64,000 bases of DNA from Butyricimonas paravirosa (lineage in GTDB: Bacteria > Bacteroidota > Bacteroidia > Bacteroidales > Marinifilaceae), in assembly GCF_032878955.1 (NCBI RefSeq), contig NZ_CP043839.1, positions 2,852,001 to 2,916,000 of the forward strand. The letters are read 5' to 3'. The notes beneath the pieces were generated by a model, which was not told where the DNA came from, searched no databases, and was given only the letters and a program-made list of their open reading frames with translations. A program made the position numbers and the translations under genes. Of this stretch, positions 33,935 to 42,902 are shown piece after piece. The stretch's first letter is position 1. Each line of letters starts with the position of its first letter.

Positions 33935-35533
33935 TTATTGTTTAATCGCTTCCTGCAACGTGTTATCAATCTGACCAAGAATCGGGTAGAATCCCTCATC
34001 ATCTATCGTGTGACGAGCAATATACGCTTCGATCCGAGTACGCAAAACCTGGTAGGACTCCTTGATTCCCTTCTCGTCCCGTTTCAAACCGCGACGGGCA
34101 GCATAATTCGCCATCTCGTTTACCAAGTCAAATGATTTCAGGTAATTCTGAATCTGCTTGTAATCCTTCAGATTCACCATTTCCGGACGATGCCGGTCCA
34201 TGAAATCAAACGTGTACTCGTACAAGAACTGGGTTCTCGTCACGTCACTCAAATAACGGGAAACCCCGGTCGTATCCGCTGGCACGAAGACATCCGGCAT
34301 GATACCGCCACCACCATACACGGTACGCCCGCCCACGGTCTGGTATTTCAGATTCTCGTCAAAAACAATACTATCTTTTTGTGAGAACTCCCCGTGAACC
34401 AAACGATTATAAAGATCATTATAATACTTCTCTTTCCCCTCGTTATACGGTTTCTGGATGGAACGTCCCGAAGGCGTGTAATAACGGGCCACCGTCAAAC
34501 GCAAGGCCGAACCGTCGGGCAACATACGCTGCTCCTGAACCAATCCTTTACCAAACGAACGACGCCCGATAATCAACCCGCGGTCATTATCCTGTATCGC
34601 CCCGGCAAAAATCTCGCTGGCTGACGCACTAAACTCGCTAATCAACACATCCACGCGCAAATCCTTGAATTGCCCTTTGCCGTTAGACTTGTAATCCGTA
34701 CGAGGTTGCGCCTGTCCCTGCGTGTAAAGAATCAAACGGTCGGCATCCAAAAACTCGTTAATCATCTGTATCGCGATCGGCAACACGCCGCCTTCATTCT
34801 CCCGCAAATCAATGATGATTTTCCTCATCCCCTCTGCCTTCAACTTCACCAATGCTTGCATGAACTCGGCATACGTGTGCATGCCGAAAGTATTCGTTTT
34901 CAAATAACCCGTCGTGTCATTCAGCATATACGCCACATCCACGCTCTTCACCGGGATACTTCCGCGAACCACCTCTTTCTTGATCAACTTCGGCTCTCCT
35001 CTTCTAGCGATCGTCAACTCTACTTTCGTTCCCAGTTCCCCCCTCATCAACTCTTGAATCTTATCCTGACCCATCTTTACCCCGGCAACCAAAGAATCGT
35101 TCACCCGTACAATCCGGTCCCCGTCCTTTATCCCGGCTTTCTCCGAGGGTCCACCCGGAACCACCTTCACGACGGTCACCGTGTCCAAATACTTGTAAAA
35201 CTGGATTCCGACGCCCCCGAAATTTCCCACGATCCCCTCGTTCGCGCGTTGCATATCCTTCGCGGGAATATATACCGTGTGCGGGTCCAGATCCTTCAAC
35301 AAGACCGGGATCGTGTTCTCCACGATCTGCCTCGTGTCCACGGTATCCACGTACGAATTCTGTATCATGCTGATAATCAAATCCAGCTTACTCCCCGTCA
35401 CGGGCAAAAACATTTCCGAGGACGCTGACACCTGTGTACGGTCCGGCAGAAACCGGTTCAACATCATCCCGAACACGATAGCCAGCGCCAGCACGATCGG
35501 GGTCAACAAAGCCCTCAAATTACTCTTATTCAT
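33935..35533 (-). CDS. S41 C-terminal processing protease (CtpA-like)
   Basis: The protein has 532 residues. An N-terminal signal/anchor (9-29) is followed by a PDZ domain (about 104-190, GVGIQFYKYLDTVTVVKVVP, GGPSEKAGIKDGDRIVRVND) and a protease domain. The nucleophile is Ser304 in FSASASEI (301-308), and Lys329 in SFGKG completes the dyad. It cleaves C-terminal regions of periplasmic or envelope proteins. It lies between the dCMP deaminase gene (11 bp) and the nuclease gene, without gap on that side. Normal length for Bacteroidales Ctp. Confidence 0.95.
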   Translation of the reverse strand: MNKSNLRALLTPIVLALAIVFGMMLNRFLPDRTQVSASSEMFLPVTGSKLDLIISMIQNSYVDTVDTRQIVENTIPVLLKDLDPHTVYIPAKDMQRANEGIVGNFGGVGIQFYKYLDTVTVVKVVPGGPSEKAGIKDGDRIVRVNDSLVAGVKMGQDKIQELMRGELGTKVELTIARRGEPKLIKKEVVRGSIPVKSVDVAYMLNDTTGYLKTNTFGMHTYAEFMQALVKLKAEGMRKIIIDLRENEGGVLPIAIQMINEFLDADRLILYTQGQAQPRTDYKSNGKGQFKDLRVDVLISEFSASASEIFAGAIQDNDRGLIIGRRSFGKGLVQEQRMLPDGSALRLTVARYYTPSGRSIQKPYNEGKEKYYNDLYNRLVHGEFSQKDSIVFDENLKYQTVGGRTVYGGGGIMPDVFVPADTTGVSRYLSDVTRTQFLYEYTFDFMDRHRPEMVNLKDYKQIQNYLKSFDLVNEMANYAARRGLKRDEKGIKESYQVLRTRIEAYIARHTIDDEGFYPILGQIDNTLQEAIKQ

Positions 35534-35544
35534 TATCTTCCTAT

Positions 35545-35991
35545 TTAATCTTTATTTTCCTGATTCTCGTTCAACTCGATAAACGCCACGTCAATCCCGG
35601 CTTTCTGCAACAACTCGATCCCATCGACACTCCGGTAATTCTCGGAATACACCACCCGCCGGATCCCGGCTTGTATGATCAACTTGGCACACTCGATACA
35701 GGGTGAAGCCGTCACGTACAACGTCGCCCCCAAACTGCTGTTATTCGACTTCGCCACCTTCGTGATCGCGTTCGCCTCGGCGTGCAACACGTAAGGTTTC
35801 GTCTTGTTATTCTCGTCCTCGCAAATATTCTCGAACCCGGAAGGCGTCCCGTTATACCCGTCGGATATAATAGCATCCCCCCGCACAATCAACGCACCAA
35901 CCTGCCGACGTTCGCAATACGAATTTTCCGCCCATATCCGGGCCATTCTCAAATAACGTTCATCCAGTAACTGTTGCTTCGATTTACTCAT
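35545..35991 (-). CDS. dCMP deaminase (ComEB-like)
   Basis: This 148-residue cytidine/deoxycytidylate deaminase has the zinc-binding pattern HAEANAI at 70-76 (His70, catalytic Glu72) and PCIEC at 97-101 (Cys98, Cys101), with GYNGTPSGFENICE earlier as in dCMP deaminases. It converts dCMP to dUMP for thymidylate synthesis. It sits 13 bp after the polyprenyl synthetase and 11 bp before the S41 protease, in one operon. A tail of NENQENKD is short and acidic. Family and reaction are well supported. Confidence 0.93.
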   Translation of the reverse strand: MSKSKQQLLDERYLRMARIWAENSYCERRQVGALIVRGDAIISDGYNGTPSGFENICEDENNKTKPYVLHAEANAITKVAKSNNSSLGATLYVTASPCIECAKLIIQAGIRRVVYSENYRSVDGIELLQKAGIDVAFIELNENQENKD

Positions 35992-36004
35992 CTATCTTTT
36001 CATT

Positions 36005-36988
36005 TTATTTTTTACGATTCCCGATCGCATCCAGCGTCTCGTAGAAATCAATTTTTCTTTCTTTCGGGACATCAATCTTATCCAGAATATCCCGGCTCAT
36101 TTTCAAATATTTATCAATCGCCGCGAAAGCAATTTCTTTAATACCCAAACGATCGTAGATCCGGGTCACCGCCTTGATCTTCTCCTCATGATCAAACTCT
36201 TTCTTCTCGATCCATCCCCACAACTCCTCTCTTGTCTCCGGATCGGCCAGTTCCAACGCCTTGATCAACATGTAAGTCTTCTTGTTGGCTACAATATCAC
36301 CCCCGATATTCTTCCCGAATTCCGCCACGTCCCCGTACACGTCCAGGTAATCATCCTGCAACTGGAACGCCAGCCCGAGGTATCCCCCGAATTCATACAA
36401 AGCGTTATACTCATGCTCCGGGGCATCGGCCAGCAAGGCCCCGTGCCGCAAACTCCCGGCAAGCAACACCGAAGTCTTCAGATAAATCATCTCGATGTAT
36501 TCCTTCTCCGAGACATCATCCCGGGTCTCGAACAACATATCGTACTGTTGCCCCCGGCACACGTCCATCGCCACTTGGTTAAAGAAATCAATCGCCCGGC
36601 GCAAATACTTGTCCTCGCAATGCTCGATGCACTGGTAGGCCGTGATCGCCGCCGCGTCGCCACTCAAGATGGCCACGTTACTGTTCCACTTTTTATGAAC
36701 GGTCAACCGTCCCCGCCGCAACTCCGCGTCATCCATCACGTCATCATGTAAAAGCGTGTAATTGTGGAAAATCTCGATCCCGATAGCGGATTTCAACACC
36801 TTCTCAATATCTTCCCGGTAAAGATTGTAAGCCATCAGCGTCAAAAGCGGCCTCAACCGTTTCCCCCCGTCTTCCAGAATGTACAGGATCGGTTCGAACA
36901 GGGAATGCGGCTCCTGTATATACTCTTTCTTATCTAACTCGTCCTTTATAATCGCTCTAAGTTCATCTATGGAATACATATCCGTCAC
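36005..36988 (-). CDS. Polyprenyl synthetase (trans-isoprenyl diphosphate synthase)
   Basis: The protein has 327 residues with the two Asp-rich motifs: HDDVMDD at 81-87 and QDDYLD at 211-216. It also has GGKRLRPLLT (41-50). It condenses isopentenyl diphosphate with an allylic diphosphate to make a C15-C40+ prenyl chain; the exact product length cannot be read reliably. It is the first gene of the operon with dCMP deaminase, S41 protease and nuclease. I found no convincing promoter in the 444-bp gap upstream. Confidence 0.93.
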   Translation of the reverse strand: MTDMYSIDELRAIIKDELDKKEYIQEPHSLFEPILYILEDGGKRLRPLLTLMAYNLYREDIEKVLKSAIGIEIFHNYTLLHDDVMDDAELRRGRLTVHKKWNSNVAILSGDAAAITAYQCIEHCEDKYLRRAIDFFNQVAMDVCRGQQYDMLFETRDDVSEKEYIEMIYLKTSVLLAGSLRHGALLADAPEHEYNALYEFGGYLGLAFQLQDDYLDVYGDVAEFGKNIGGDIVANKKTYMLIKALELADPETREELWGWIEKKEFDHEEKIKAVTRIYDRLGIKEIAFAAIDKYLKMSRDILDKIDVPKERKIDFYETLDAIGNRKK

Positions 36989-37180
36989 ATTTTCAAATTA
37001 GTTCGGCTAAAGTATAAAAAAAGCGGCAACAACCCATCATCTATGCAAAGAAATATCTTTCCTCAAAATCATGCCTAATTTCAAATGACTAACCTTCGAT
37101 ACTGTTGCGATCGTTATGCAACTCTGTTTCAAATAATTACTTCATAAATAACACGTGATCAATACCGAATCATTTCCGTG

Positions 37181-37230
37181 TAAAACGCTATTAGAACGCT
37201 ATTAAAACGCTATACTTAGAATAGCGTTTT
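37181..37230. repeat. AACGCTATT direct repeats with a 10-bp hairpin
   Basis: Three copies of the word AACGCTAT lie 11-12 bp apart (37184, 37195, 37206). The last is followed after seven bases by its inverse: AAAACGCTAT (37204-37213) and ATAGCGTTTT (37221-37230), a perfect stem. It is between the thioredoxin copy B terminator and the polyprenyl synthetase promoter region. It could be an operator; the run TTTTATAAG is a weak terminator tail. Nothing else is visible in the 444-bp gap apart from the terminator at 37359-37386. Confidence 0.5.
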
Positions 37231-37358
37231 ATAAGTATTTTAATTGCTTACTAAAAATGTGATATTCGGAAATAATCAGGAATTGATCAGTAAATAAAAA
37301 TGAAATATAGGACTACAACAGGCTTTCATCTTATCATCATCCCCTAGTCATAAAAATA

Positions 37359-37386
37359 TCCCGGCCTCTATTTCAGAGAACCGGGA
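37359..37386 (-). terminator. Terminator of the thioredoxin copy B transcript
   Basis: TCCCGG (37359-37364) pairs with CCGGGA (37381-37386), extended inside by CTCT/AGAG. On the minus strand the stem is followed by TATTTTTATGAC, a U-rich tail. It lies 46 bp past the end of the thioredoxin gene. Confidence 0.85.
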
Positions 37387-37432
37387 CACTCAACGATTCG
37401 ATTTCGAAAGCCTCTTTTAATATTTTCGACCA

Positions 37433-38539
37433 TCAATGGCCTTTACCTTCCAATTGCATAAGTTGTTGGGCCACAAACATAATCATAGTCGCATCCATAT
37501 CCAGGAATGAACGACGTATAAATTTTGCCGCCCGTTTTTTCACCGTCTCGTCCGCACTAGCAAACACGTCGGCAAAACTATACATGAGGGAAGACTTGTA
37601 ATCATCATTCAACTGGTCATACTCTTTCTCGCATAACGTCATGAAAGCGTCCATATCCCCCGCGCCGTAAGATTCGATAAAGCGGAACGCCGTCGTGTAA
37701 TACTCATCTTTATTCAAACCCAAATCCATAACTCCTTTTTTCACGACGTTATATTTCTGTTGATCAAAAGGAACCCGTGCGGTCAGGTAATTTAAGACCT
37801 CCATCTTGTACAGCTCCCCGATCCGGTTCATAATCTTATCTTGAACAGCCGGGGCGAATTTATCCCGATTCGTGATCATATACCGTGCGATGGCATCCGC
37901 GGGACTTTCCGTGTAAGTGGTATAGATAAACAGATTTTCTTCTGCCCGACGTTCCTGATCCTTCAAACCATCAAAATAATCCTGCACCATCTTGAAAGCC
38001 TCGTCCTTTTTGGTCATGTCCGGCTGACGGTTTTTATAAACCTCTTCCATTTTCATCCCGGCATAAGCGGAGATCAAGTCTGCCGTGCGCTCCCCGCTTT
38101 CATAGCGTTGTTGCATACGTTCGGGTGTTTTGTCGGGATCGATCAAGCGGTCGATGCTACCGATAAAAGCATTCCCGTCCATCGCCCCGCCCACCTTGGT
38201 CATTAAAATCTTTTCATCGGGAGTTATCGCGATAAAAGTCGGATAGGCTTTTACCTGATAGCGTTTTGCCAGTTCCGGTCCCTCTCCCTTTTCGGCATCA
38301 ATCTTTATACACACGAATTTAGCATTCAGATAATCTCCCACGTTTTTCATCGGGAAAACGTTGTTCGTCATCATCTTGCAGGGACCACACCAAGAGGTGT
38401 AGAAATCAATAAAAACTTGTTTCTTCTCAGCTTTAGCGGCAGCAAGCGCTTCCTTGTAAGTGATGTCCCGGAAACTCGTCTGGGCCATCAACGAAAGGGT
38501 AAACAAGGAAACGGACAAGAATAGAATTATTTTTTTCAT
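37433..38539 (-). CDS. Thioredoxin-family protein, copy B
   Basis: This 368-residue protein has a signal peptide (ends near LMAQ, residue 20) and an N-terminal thioredoxin domain with the redox site WCGPC (50-54) in DFYTSWCGPCKMM. A long helical C-terminal region follows (TKKDEAFKMVQDYFDGLK). About 89% of residues (my count by eye, 41 differences) are identical to the copy at 42903-44009. The two genes have the same length; the last about 100 residues are almost the same. It may act in the periplasm as a disulphide reductase linked to the SusC/D locus. The upstream start ATG and surroundings are the same in both copies. Confidence 0.9.
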   Translation of the reverse strand: MKKIILFLSVSLFTLSLMAQTSFRDITYKEALAAAKAEKKQVFIDFYTSWCGPCKMMTNNVFPMKNVGDYLNAKFVCIKIDAEKGEGPELAKRYQVKAYPTFIAITPDEKILMTKVGGAMDGNAFIGSIDRLIDPDKTPERMQQRYESGERTADLISAYAGMKMEEVYKNRQPDMTKKDEAFKMVQDYFDGLKDQERRAEENLFIYTTYTESPADAIARYMITNRDKFAPAVQDKIMNRIGELYKMEVLNYLTARVPFDQQKYNVVKKGVMDLGLNKDEYYTTAFRFIESYGAGDMDAFMTLCEKEYDQLNDDYKSSLMYSFADVFASADETVKKRAAKFIRRSFLDMDATMIMFVAQQLMQLEGKGH

Positions 38540-38569
38540 CGTATTAAATTTTTAGTAACGTATCATTTA

Positions 38570-38697
38570 TCAATAAGGGAAACACGGGCCATACCCGTAC
38601 ATCGGCCCCAGCATGGCTGTCATATCCACGACTAGCTGGCAAACATAACGAACACTTTTCAATTTCCCTTCCCCGGAGAATTGATCAACGGGATGGT
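38570..38697 (-). pseudogene. 3' fragment of the PKD-like lipoprotein gene (duplication remnant)
   Basis: On the minus strand this stretch reads GEGKLKSVRYVCQLVVD and ends GPCFPY-stop, the C-terminus of the PKD-like lipoprotein at 44040. Only about 42 codons remain, without a start, so it is a fragment. It marks the 5' edge of the repeated unit that also carries thioredoxin copy B. The boundary is 4 bp from the stop of the 1116-aa gene. It is the key evidence that the thioredoxin copies come from a segmental duplication. Confidence 0.9.
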
Positions 38698-38701
38698 AGA
38701 G

Positions 38702-41700
38702 TCATCTCTCCTGGACTTTTACCCACTTCACCGCATCGGCAGAAATCAATCCTCCTCGTATCCCCTTATCGTGCAAAGACAAACAAACCGGTCCTTTCGT
38801 TAAATCATAAATCCCAATAGGAATCCAATCAGCATAATAATTTGTCATTCGATATACAAAATCATCTTTATAACGATCATCACCGGATAAACTCACAAAA
38901 CGATCTAAAGATTTTTTCCCATTCTCCACCTTGATATCAACACTCATGGTCCCCTGTTCCAAAGAATAATAATAAATAAGCGAATCCGTTTGTTGAAACC
39001 ATTTATGCAGTCCAATCTGATGAACCCACACTTCATATTTCCCTTCATCTAATATTGTTGCCGTCCATTGAATCCTAGCCGTAGAATTACCAACCCTCTT
39101 CCCATAAAACCCACGTACAACCCCTCCATAAGCATAAGTACAAACAGATCGAAGCCAACCCTGAAATTCCCCTTTAACAAAATCTGCAGCTGTTCCCAAT
39201 TCATTTCTTTTTAAAGAATTACCAAAAAAACTTCGAGCCTTTGATTCTATCACCTGGAAACCAGCATCTTCATCATCCACAATAATCTCATCACTTTTTT
39301 GTTCCTTAAATACGGAATCAAGAAATAATCTTCGAGGAGGAGATTCAACACACACTTTCTCAGGTTTTATTGAAAAAACATAATCCTCAGGTAAATTTGC
39401 AGATAAATTTGTCCGAATAAATGCTTCATCACAAACATATTCCAAGGGCATCGCTACTCGCACATATTCTCCTCCTCGAAGAATCACGCTCCCCACTTCC
39501 CGCACGTCAGTTCCATGTTCGAATACTCTTGTGTAACACGTAATTACCCCCTCTATCGTCGAGGTATTATGAACATCAAAAATTAAAAATACGGAATCTT
39601 TTACTAATTGCTGACAAACATTTTGAATCAAAAATGAGGGAACTCCCGGTTCATCATACAGCACTTGCATCATTTTTACAATATCAAAATTAAAATATTG
39701 TTGGAATTCTACGGCAAATTGAAAAAAATCCACCATTTCAAAACGGTTTTCTTGCCGCCATTTTAGCAAAAAAATCTCAAATGCATCTCGACCGATCAAT
39801 GCAGATATATATTGACGAAAATAACGACTTTTAAGTTTTAATAATTCATCCAGAAAATCACTTGTATCCGGGTCTTCAAAAGCCTGTCGCAAACTATGCT
39901 CCCCAAGATAACGGGATGCTTTTAGAGTTTTCGAAGGACCTATTGTTCCCGATAACTCTTTCCGAAAATTTTCCCTTTCTATTCGATTGACAACAACGTC
40001 AATTCCCGGAAATTTATCTGAAAAAAGACCTCCCGTGTTACTAGTATACATTGACGCTAACGACAATGGATTCTTCCCTGTAGCCAATAACCATTGTTTT
40101 CCCAATAAACAATCAACAAACCCCATACTCGGAAACTCGTCTATCTCGTCTTGAAAATTTTTAGCATATAAAGCATATATACTAGTAGCTTCAATCGTTG
40201 TCCTATCAATCCATTGAGAATGATGTTTTTGCAAATCCTCCAGCTGTTTCTGCAAAAGAGTCACACTAGAACTCTTACACCAACTTTCTGGAATAAATAA
40301 AAGTTCAGGTTGTACAAACCCACTTCCATTTCCCACGTCCGAGAGATACGTACAAAGAGCTATGGGTATTTCCACTAAAGCAAGTTTAGTAAAAGGATAA
40401 TCGCAACCATACTTCTCGGTTAATTTCCTCTTTATCTCTCGAATTCCAGCAACAAGCCCTTCTACAGATCCTTCTACTGTCTGAAAAAATACACCTTCTC
40501 TGTCAAAAAAATACACCTCAAAATCACTCCCGTCCACATGAATTTTCTCCCTCTCATATTTCCCTACACACAAACTTATACCTGCTAAAGGATAATCATT
40601 GGTGAAACAGGCATAATCTCCATCCAACTCCCGGTATCCTTGCGAAATTACATTTTGTTCTTCTCGATGTCGCACCATCAAACGAAAACGAGTAAACGTG
40701 CGTTCTTTCAGCAACTCACCGCCAGGATGAAAAGGCGAACAACTCTCGGGATACCATAAACACTCCGGAATCAAAAAAGTATAATCATTCGACAACAATA
40801 CAGCATGTTTACCATAACGCAATAAACTATTACTCCATACGGTTTTCTCCGACACAGAATCATCCTTATAAAGATAACAAACTCTTTCATCTATTCCACC
40901 AGAATAGTGAAAAATCAACCTTTTTTGCTTTTTACTTTCCAATGATTCATTAACTTTCACGACAATCCCCTCCTGTTCGTATCTTATATTTTCTTCTTCT
41001 CCCTCTATACGTGACACTTTCAAAGAAGGGTTCAAATAAAAAATCATTTCCCCCAAAACTCGATCTTTTACATTCTCCAATAATAAGGTATCTATTAGCA
41101 CCAACTGTCCATCAGCTTGTGAACAACGAATCGAATGACTAAGAATTTTAACATTCCCACAATTCCTGTATTGGCAACATGATTCCCTATATTGTTGTCT
41201 TTTTTGTCGATCCAAGTAAAAAAAGCCACTATATACAAACCCTAATCCACACCCCAACAAGATTGTCACGATACCAATTATTTTCCAATAAATTACCACT
41301 CGAGACGAATCATCAATACGGGGTATCCCTGCCACAGCAAAAGCGATACATCCCAATCCAATAAACAATATGACAGATCGTTGCAATAAATACCTTCCTA
41401 ATCCCACATGTCCTAAAATCTGGGAAAAAACATTTGGAATCTCCGTTGCCCTATAATCTAACACTCCGTTCATTTGACTACTTAACCCCAAAACATCCAG
41501 CAACAACAGGAGCATCAATAAAACTAAACCTCCAAAAGACACTCTCACGAAAGAATAAACACCCAAAGACACTCCCAAGGCAAATAGAAGAGCCGGGAAT
41601 GTCAATGTTATCCAATAAAAAAGATAAATTTTCACTGAAAAAGGAATCTCAAAGAAAATATGAAATCCTACCAAGAAGAGAAGTCCTGTCAAATTTAACA

Positions 41701-42052
41701 AAGATATCACGATCAACACGGCCCCCAATTTTCCGATTAAATAATCTCCATTTCCGTATCGCCTAACTCGTAAAGCCGCCAGTGTATCCAAATGCTTTTC
41801 ATCCGATATATTATTTCCAACAACGAAAATAACAATTAACGATTGAAACATATTAAAAAGAAAAGCATTTACCAAAGGTAATGCACAGGGAAGAGCTATC
41901 AAGTAATGAAAGGCAAACCTTCCCTGTACAAAATATTGACAAACAGGAAGACCTAATATAGTGAAGATACTTAAAATAATAAACACATTATTTCGAAACA
42001 GCATCTTCACCTCGTAGAAGGTTATTTGTTTTATATACCCCATGTCTATCAT
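38702..42052 (-). CDS. ABC-2 type permease fused to an M1-peptidase-like region and a golvesin-like C-terminal domain
   Basis: The protein has 1116 residues. The first about 280 hold at least seven membrane helices in an ABC-2-permease-like layout (KMLFRNNVFIILSIFTILGL, GNNISDEKHLDTLAALRVRR). A long non-membrane region follows (about 300-900) that resembles the M1-aminopeptidase-like domain of permease/M1 fusions but without an HExxH motif, so it is probably inactive. The C-terminus (about 970-1116) resembles a golvesin/xanthan-lyase CBD-like beta domain (ARIQWTATILDEGKYEVWVH, CLSLHDKGIRGGLISADAVK). No ATPase gene is near. It is AT-rich and its codon use differs from neighbours. Substrate unknown. 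Confidence 0.7.
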   Translation of the reverse strand: MIDMGYIKQITFYEVKMLFRNNVFIILSIFTILGLPVCQYFVQGRFAFHYLIALPCALPLVNAFLFNMFQSLIVIFVVGNNISDEKHLDTLAALRVRRYGNGDYLIGKLGAVLIVISLLNLTGLLFLVGFHIFFEIPFSVKIYLFYWITLTFPALLFALGVSLGVYSFVRVSFGGLVLLMLLLLLDVLGLSSQMNGVLDYRATEIPNVFSQILGHVGLGRYLLQRSVILFIGLGCIAFAVAGIPRIDDSSRVVIYWKIIGIVTILLGCGLGFVYSGFFYLDRQKRQQYRESCCQYRNCGNVKILSHSIRCSQADGQLVLIDTLLLENVKDRVLGEMIFYLNPSLKVSRIEGEEENIRYEQEGIVVKVNESLESKKQKRLIFHYSGGIDERVCYLYKDDSVSEKTVWSNSLLRYGKHAVLLSNDYTFLIPECLWYPESCSPFHPGGELLKERTFTRFRLMVRHREEQNVISQGYRELDGDYACFTNDYPLAGISLCVGKYEREKIHVDGSDFEVYFFDREGVFFQTVEGSVEGLVAGIREIKRKLTEKYGCDYPFTKLALVEIPIALCTYLSDVGNGSGFVQPELLFIPESWCKSSSVTLLQKQLEDLQKHHSQWIDRTTIEATSIYALYAKNFQDEIDEFPSMGFVDCLLGKQWLLATGKNPLSLASMYTSNTGGLFSDKFPGIDVVVNRIERENFRKELSGTIGPSKTLKASRYLGEHSLRQAFEDPDTSDFLDELLKLKSRYFRQYISALIGRDAFEIFLLKWRQENRFEMVDFFQFAVEFQQYFNFDIVKMMQVLYDEPGVPSFLIQNVCQQLVKDSVFLIFDVHNTSTIEGVITCYTRVFEHGTDVREVGSVILRGGEYVRVAMPLEYVCDEAFIRTNLSANLPEDYVFSIKPEKVCVESPPRRLFLDSVFKEQKSDEIIVDDEDAGFQVIESKARSFFGNSLKRNELGTAADFVKGEFQGWLRSVCTYAYGGVVRGFYGKRVGNSTARIQWTATILDEGKYEVWVHQIGLHKWFQQTDSLIYYYSLEQGTMSVDIKVENGKKSLDRFVSLSGDDRYKDDFVYRMTNYYADWIPIGIYDLTKGPVCLSLHDKGIRGGLISADAVKWVKVQER

Positions 42053-42067
42053 GTTGTCGCTGCTATT

Positions 42068-42523
42068 TTAAGCACCTCCACGCTTTCTCCCACAACACCA
42101 TAGTCCAAATCCTACAAATAAAAAAAGCATACCCAATACCCACCAGACTATAGATTGATTCTTTTCCGGTTTTAAAATAACTCCTGGACAAAGTCGCACT
42201 TGTTCATTTTTCACCTCCACCTGTTTCATCTCTGTTGTGTAACCGGGCTTACTCACCTCCAAGTAATATGTACCATATTCTCGAATGATATTCGTATCCT
42301 CTATAACAGTTGCTCCCAATTCATTAGTATCAGAAAAACGTTCACACAAATAATTACGATTTTTATCATAAACCTTTATTAATGCTCCATCCACTTGACT
42401 CATATCTTCATACACGATATTTACATATATTCTGACACTATATTCTTCATCAGACTGAGCCTGTACCATTTTCTGAAATAACAGAAATGCACACACGAGA
42501 GAGATCATATTTAACAGCTTCAT
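42068..42523 (-). CDS. Exported protein with Ig-like (carboxypeptidase-regulatory-like) domain and C-terminal membrane helix
   Basis: This 151-residue protein has a signal peptide (about 1-22). A beta-sandwich middle (VDGALIKVYDKNRNYLCERF, IREYGTYYLEVSKPGYTTEM) resembles carboxypeptidase-regulatory-like folds. A C-terminal helix (SIVWWVLGMLFLFVGFGLWC) is followed by a basic CCGRKRGGA tail. It should sit in the inner membrane with its beta domain in the periplasm. It is 15 bp upstream of the 1116-aa permease-fusion gene and 2 bp after the 107-aa gene. I do not know the function; partnership with the permease is likely from its place. Confidence 0.75.
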   Translation of the reverse strand: MKLLNMISLVCAFLLFQKMVQAQSDEEYSVRIYVNIVYEDMSQVDGALIKVYDKNRNYLCERFSDTNELGATVIEDTNIIREYGTYYLEVSKPGYTTEMKQVEVKNEQVRLCPGVILKPEKNQSIVWWVLGMLFLFVGFGLWCCGRKRGGA

Positions 42524-42525
42524 CG

Positions 42526-42849
42526 CTATTTCCCATTAAATTTAAATTCTATAATAACTTTATCAGGAGGCAGTGGTACCATAAAATCTGTTTTTTGTTT
42601 CAAACTGCCATATTGAGCTTCTACTTCATAATTTTTAAATATTGTTGCATTAGTATAAAACCATCTACCAATAGGCTTGGTTGGTAATATCAGCCATAAT
42701 CCATCATCATTCAATACATCAACTTGAGTTCCAATAGGAGCCCAAACTTCAAATCCCGATTTCCCATTACCACTTGGAGTTGTCGCAAGGCTTCCTCCGA
42801 AAATTAAAGACAAAAACAGCATCCATCTTAATAATAAATATGTGCTCAT
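42526..42849 (-). CDS. Small exported protein, 107 aa
   Basis: The product has 107 residues with a signal-like N-terminus (LLLRWMLFLSLIFGGSLA). The remainder is strand-rich (FEVWAPIGTQVDVLNDDGLW, FMVPLPPDKVIIEFKFNGK). No family recognised. It is the first gene of the three-gene AT-rich cassette, 53 bp after thioredoxin copy A and 2 bp before the 151-aa gene, so it is probably co-transcribed with it. It may be a periplasmic accessory protein. Confidence 0.6.
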   Translation of the reverse strand: MSTYLLLRWMLFLSLIFGGSLATTPSGNGKSGFEVWAPIGTQVDVLNDDGLWLILPTKPIGRWFYTNATIFKNYEVEAQYGSLKQKTDFMVPLPPDKVIIEFKFNGK

Positions 42850-42902
42850 AATATTTATTTACATTGTTATAATTCATTTAGCTATCACAAAATACATCTT
42901 AA

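Noticed and set aside
35277..35582. 101-aa plus-strand frame over the S41 protease start
   Set aside because: It lies antisense to two well-supported genes and shows no domain or initiation signal.
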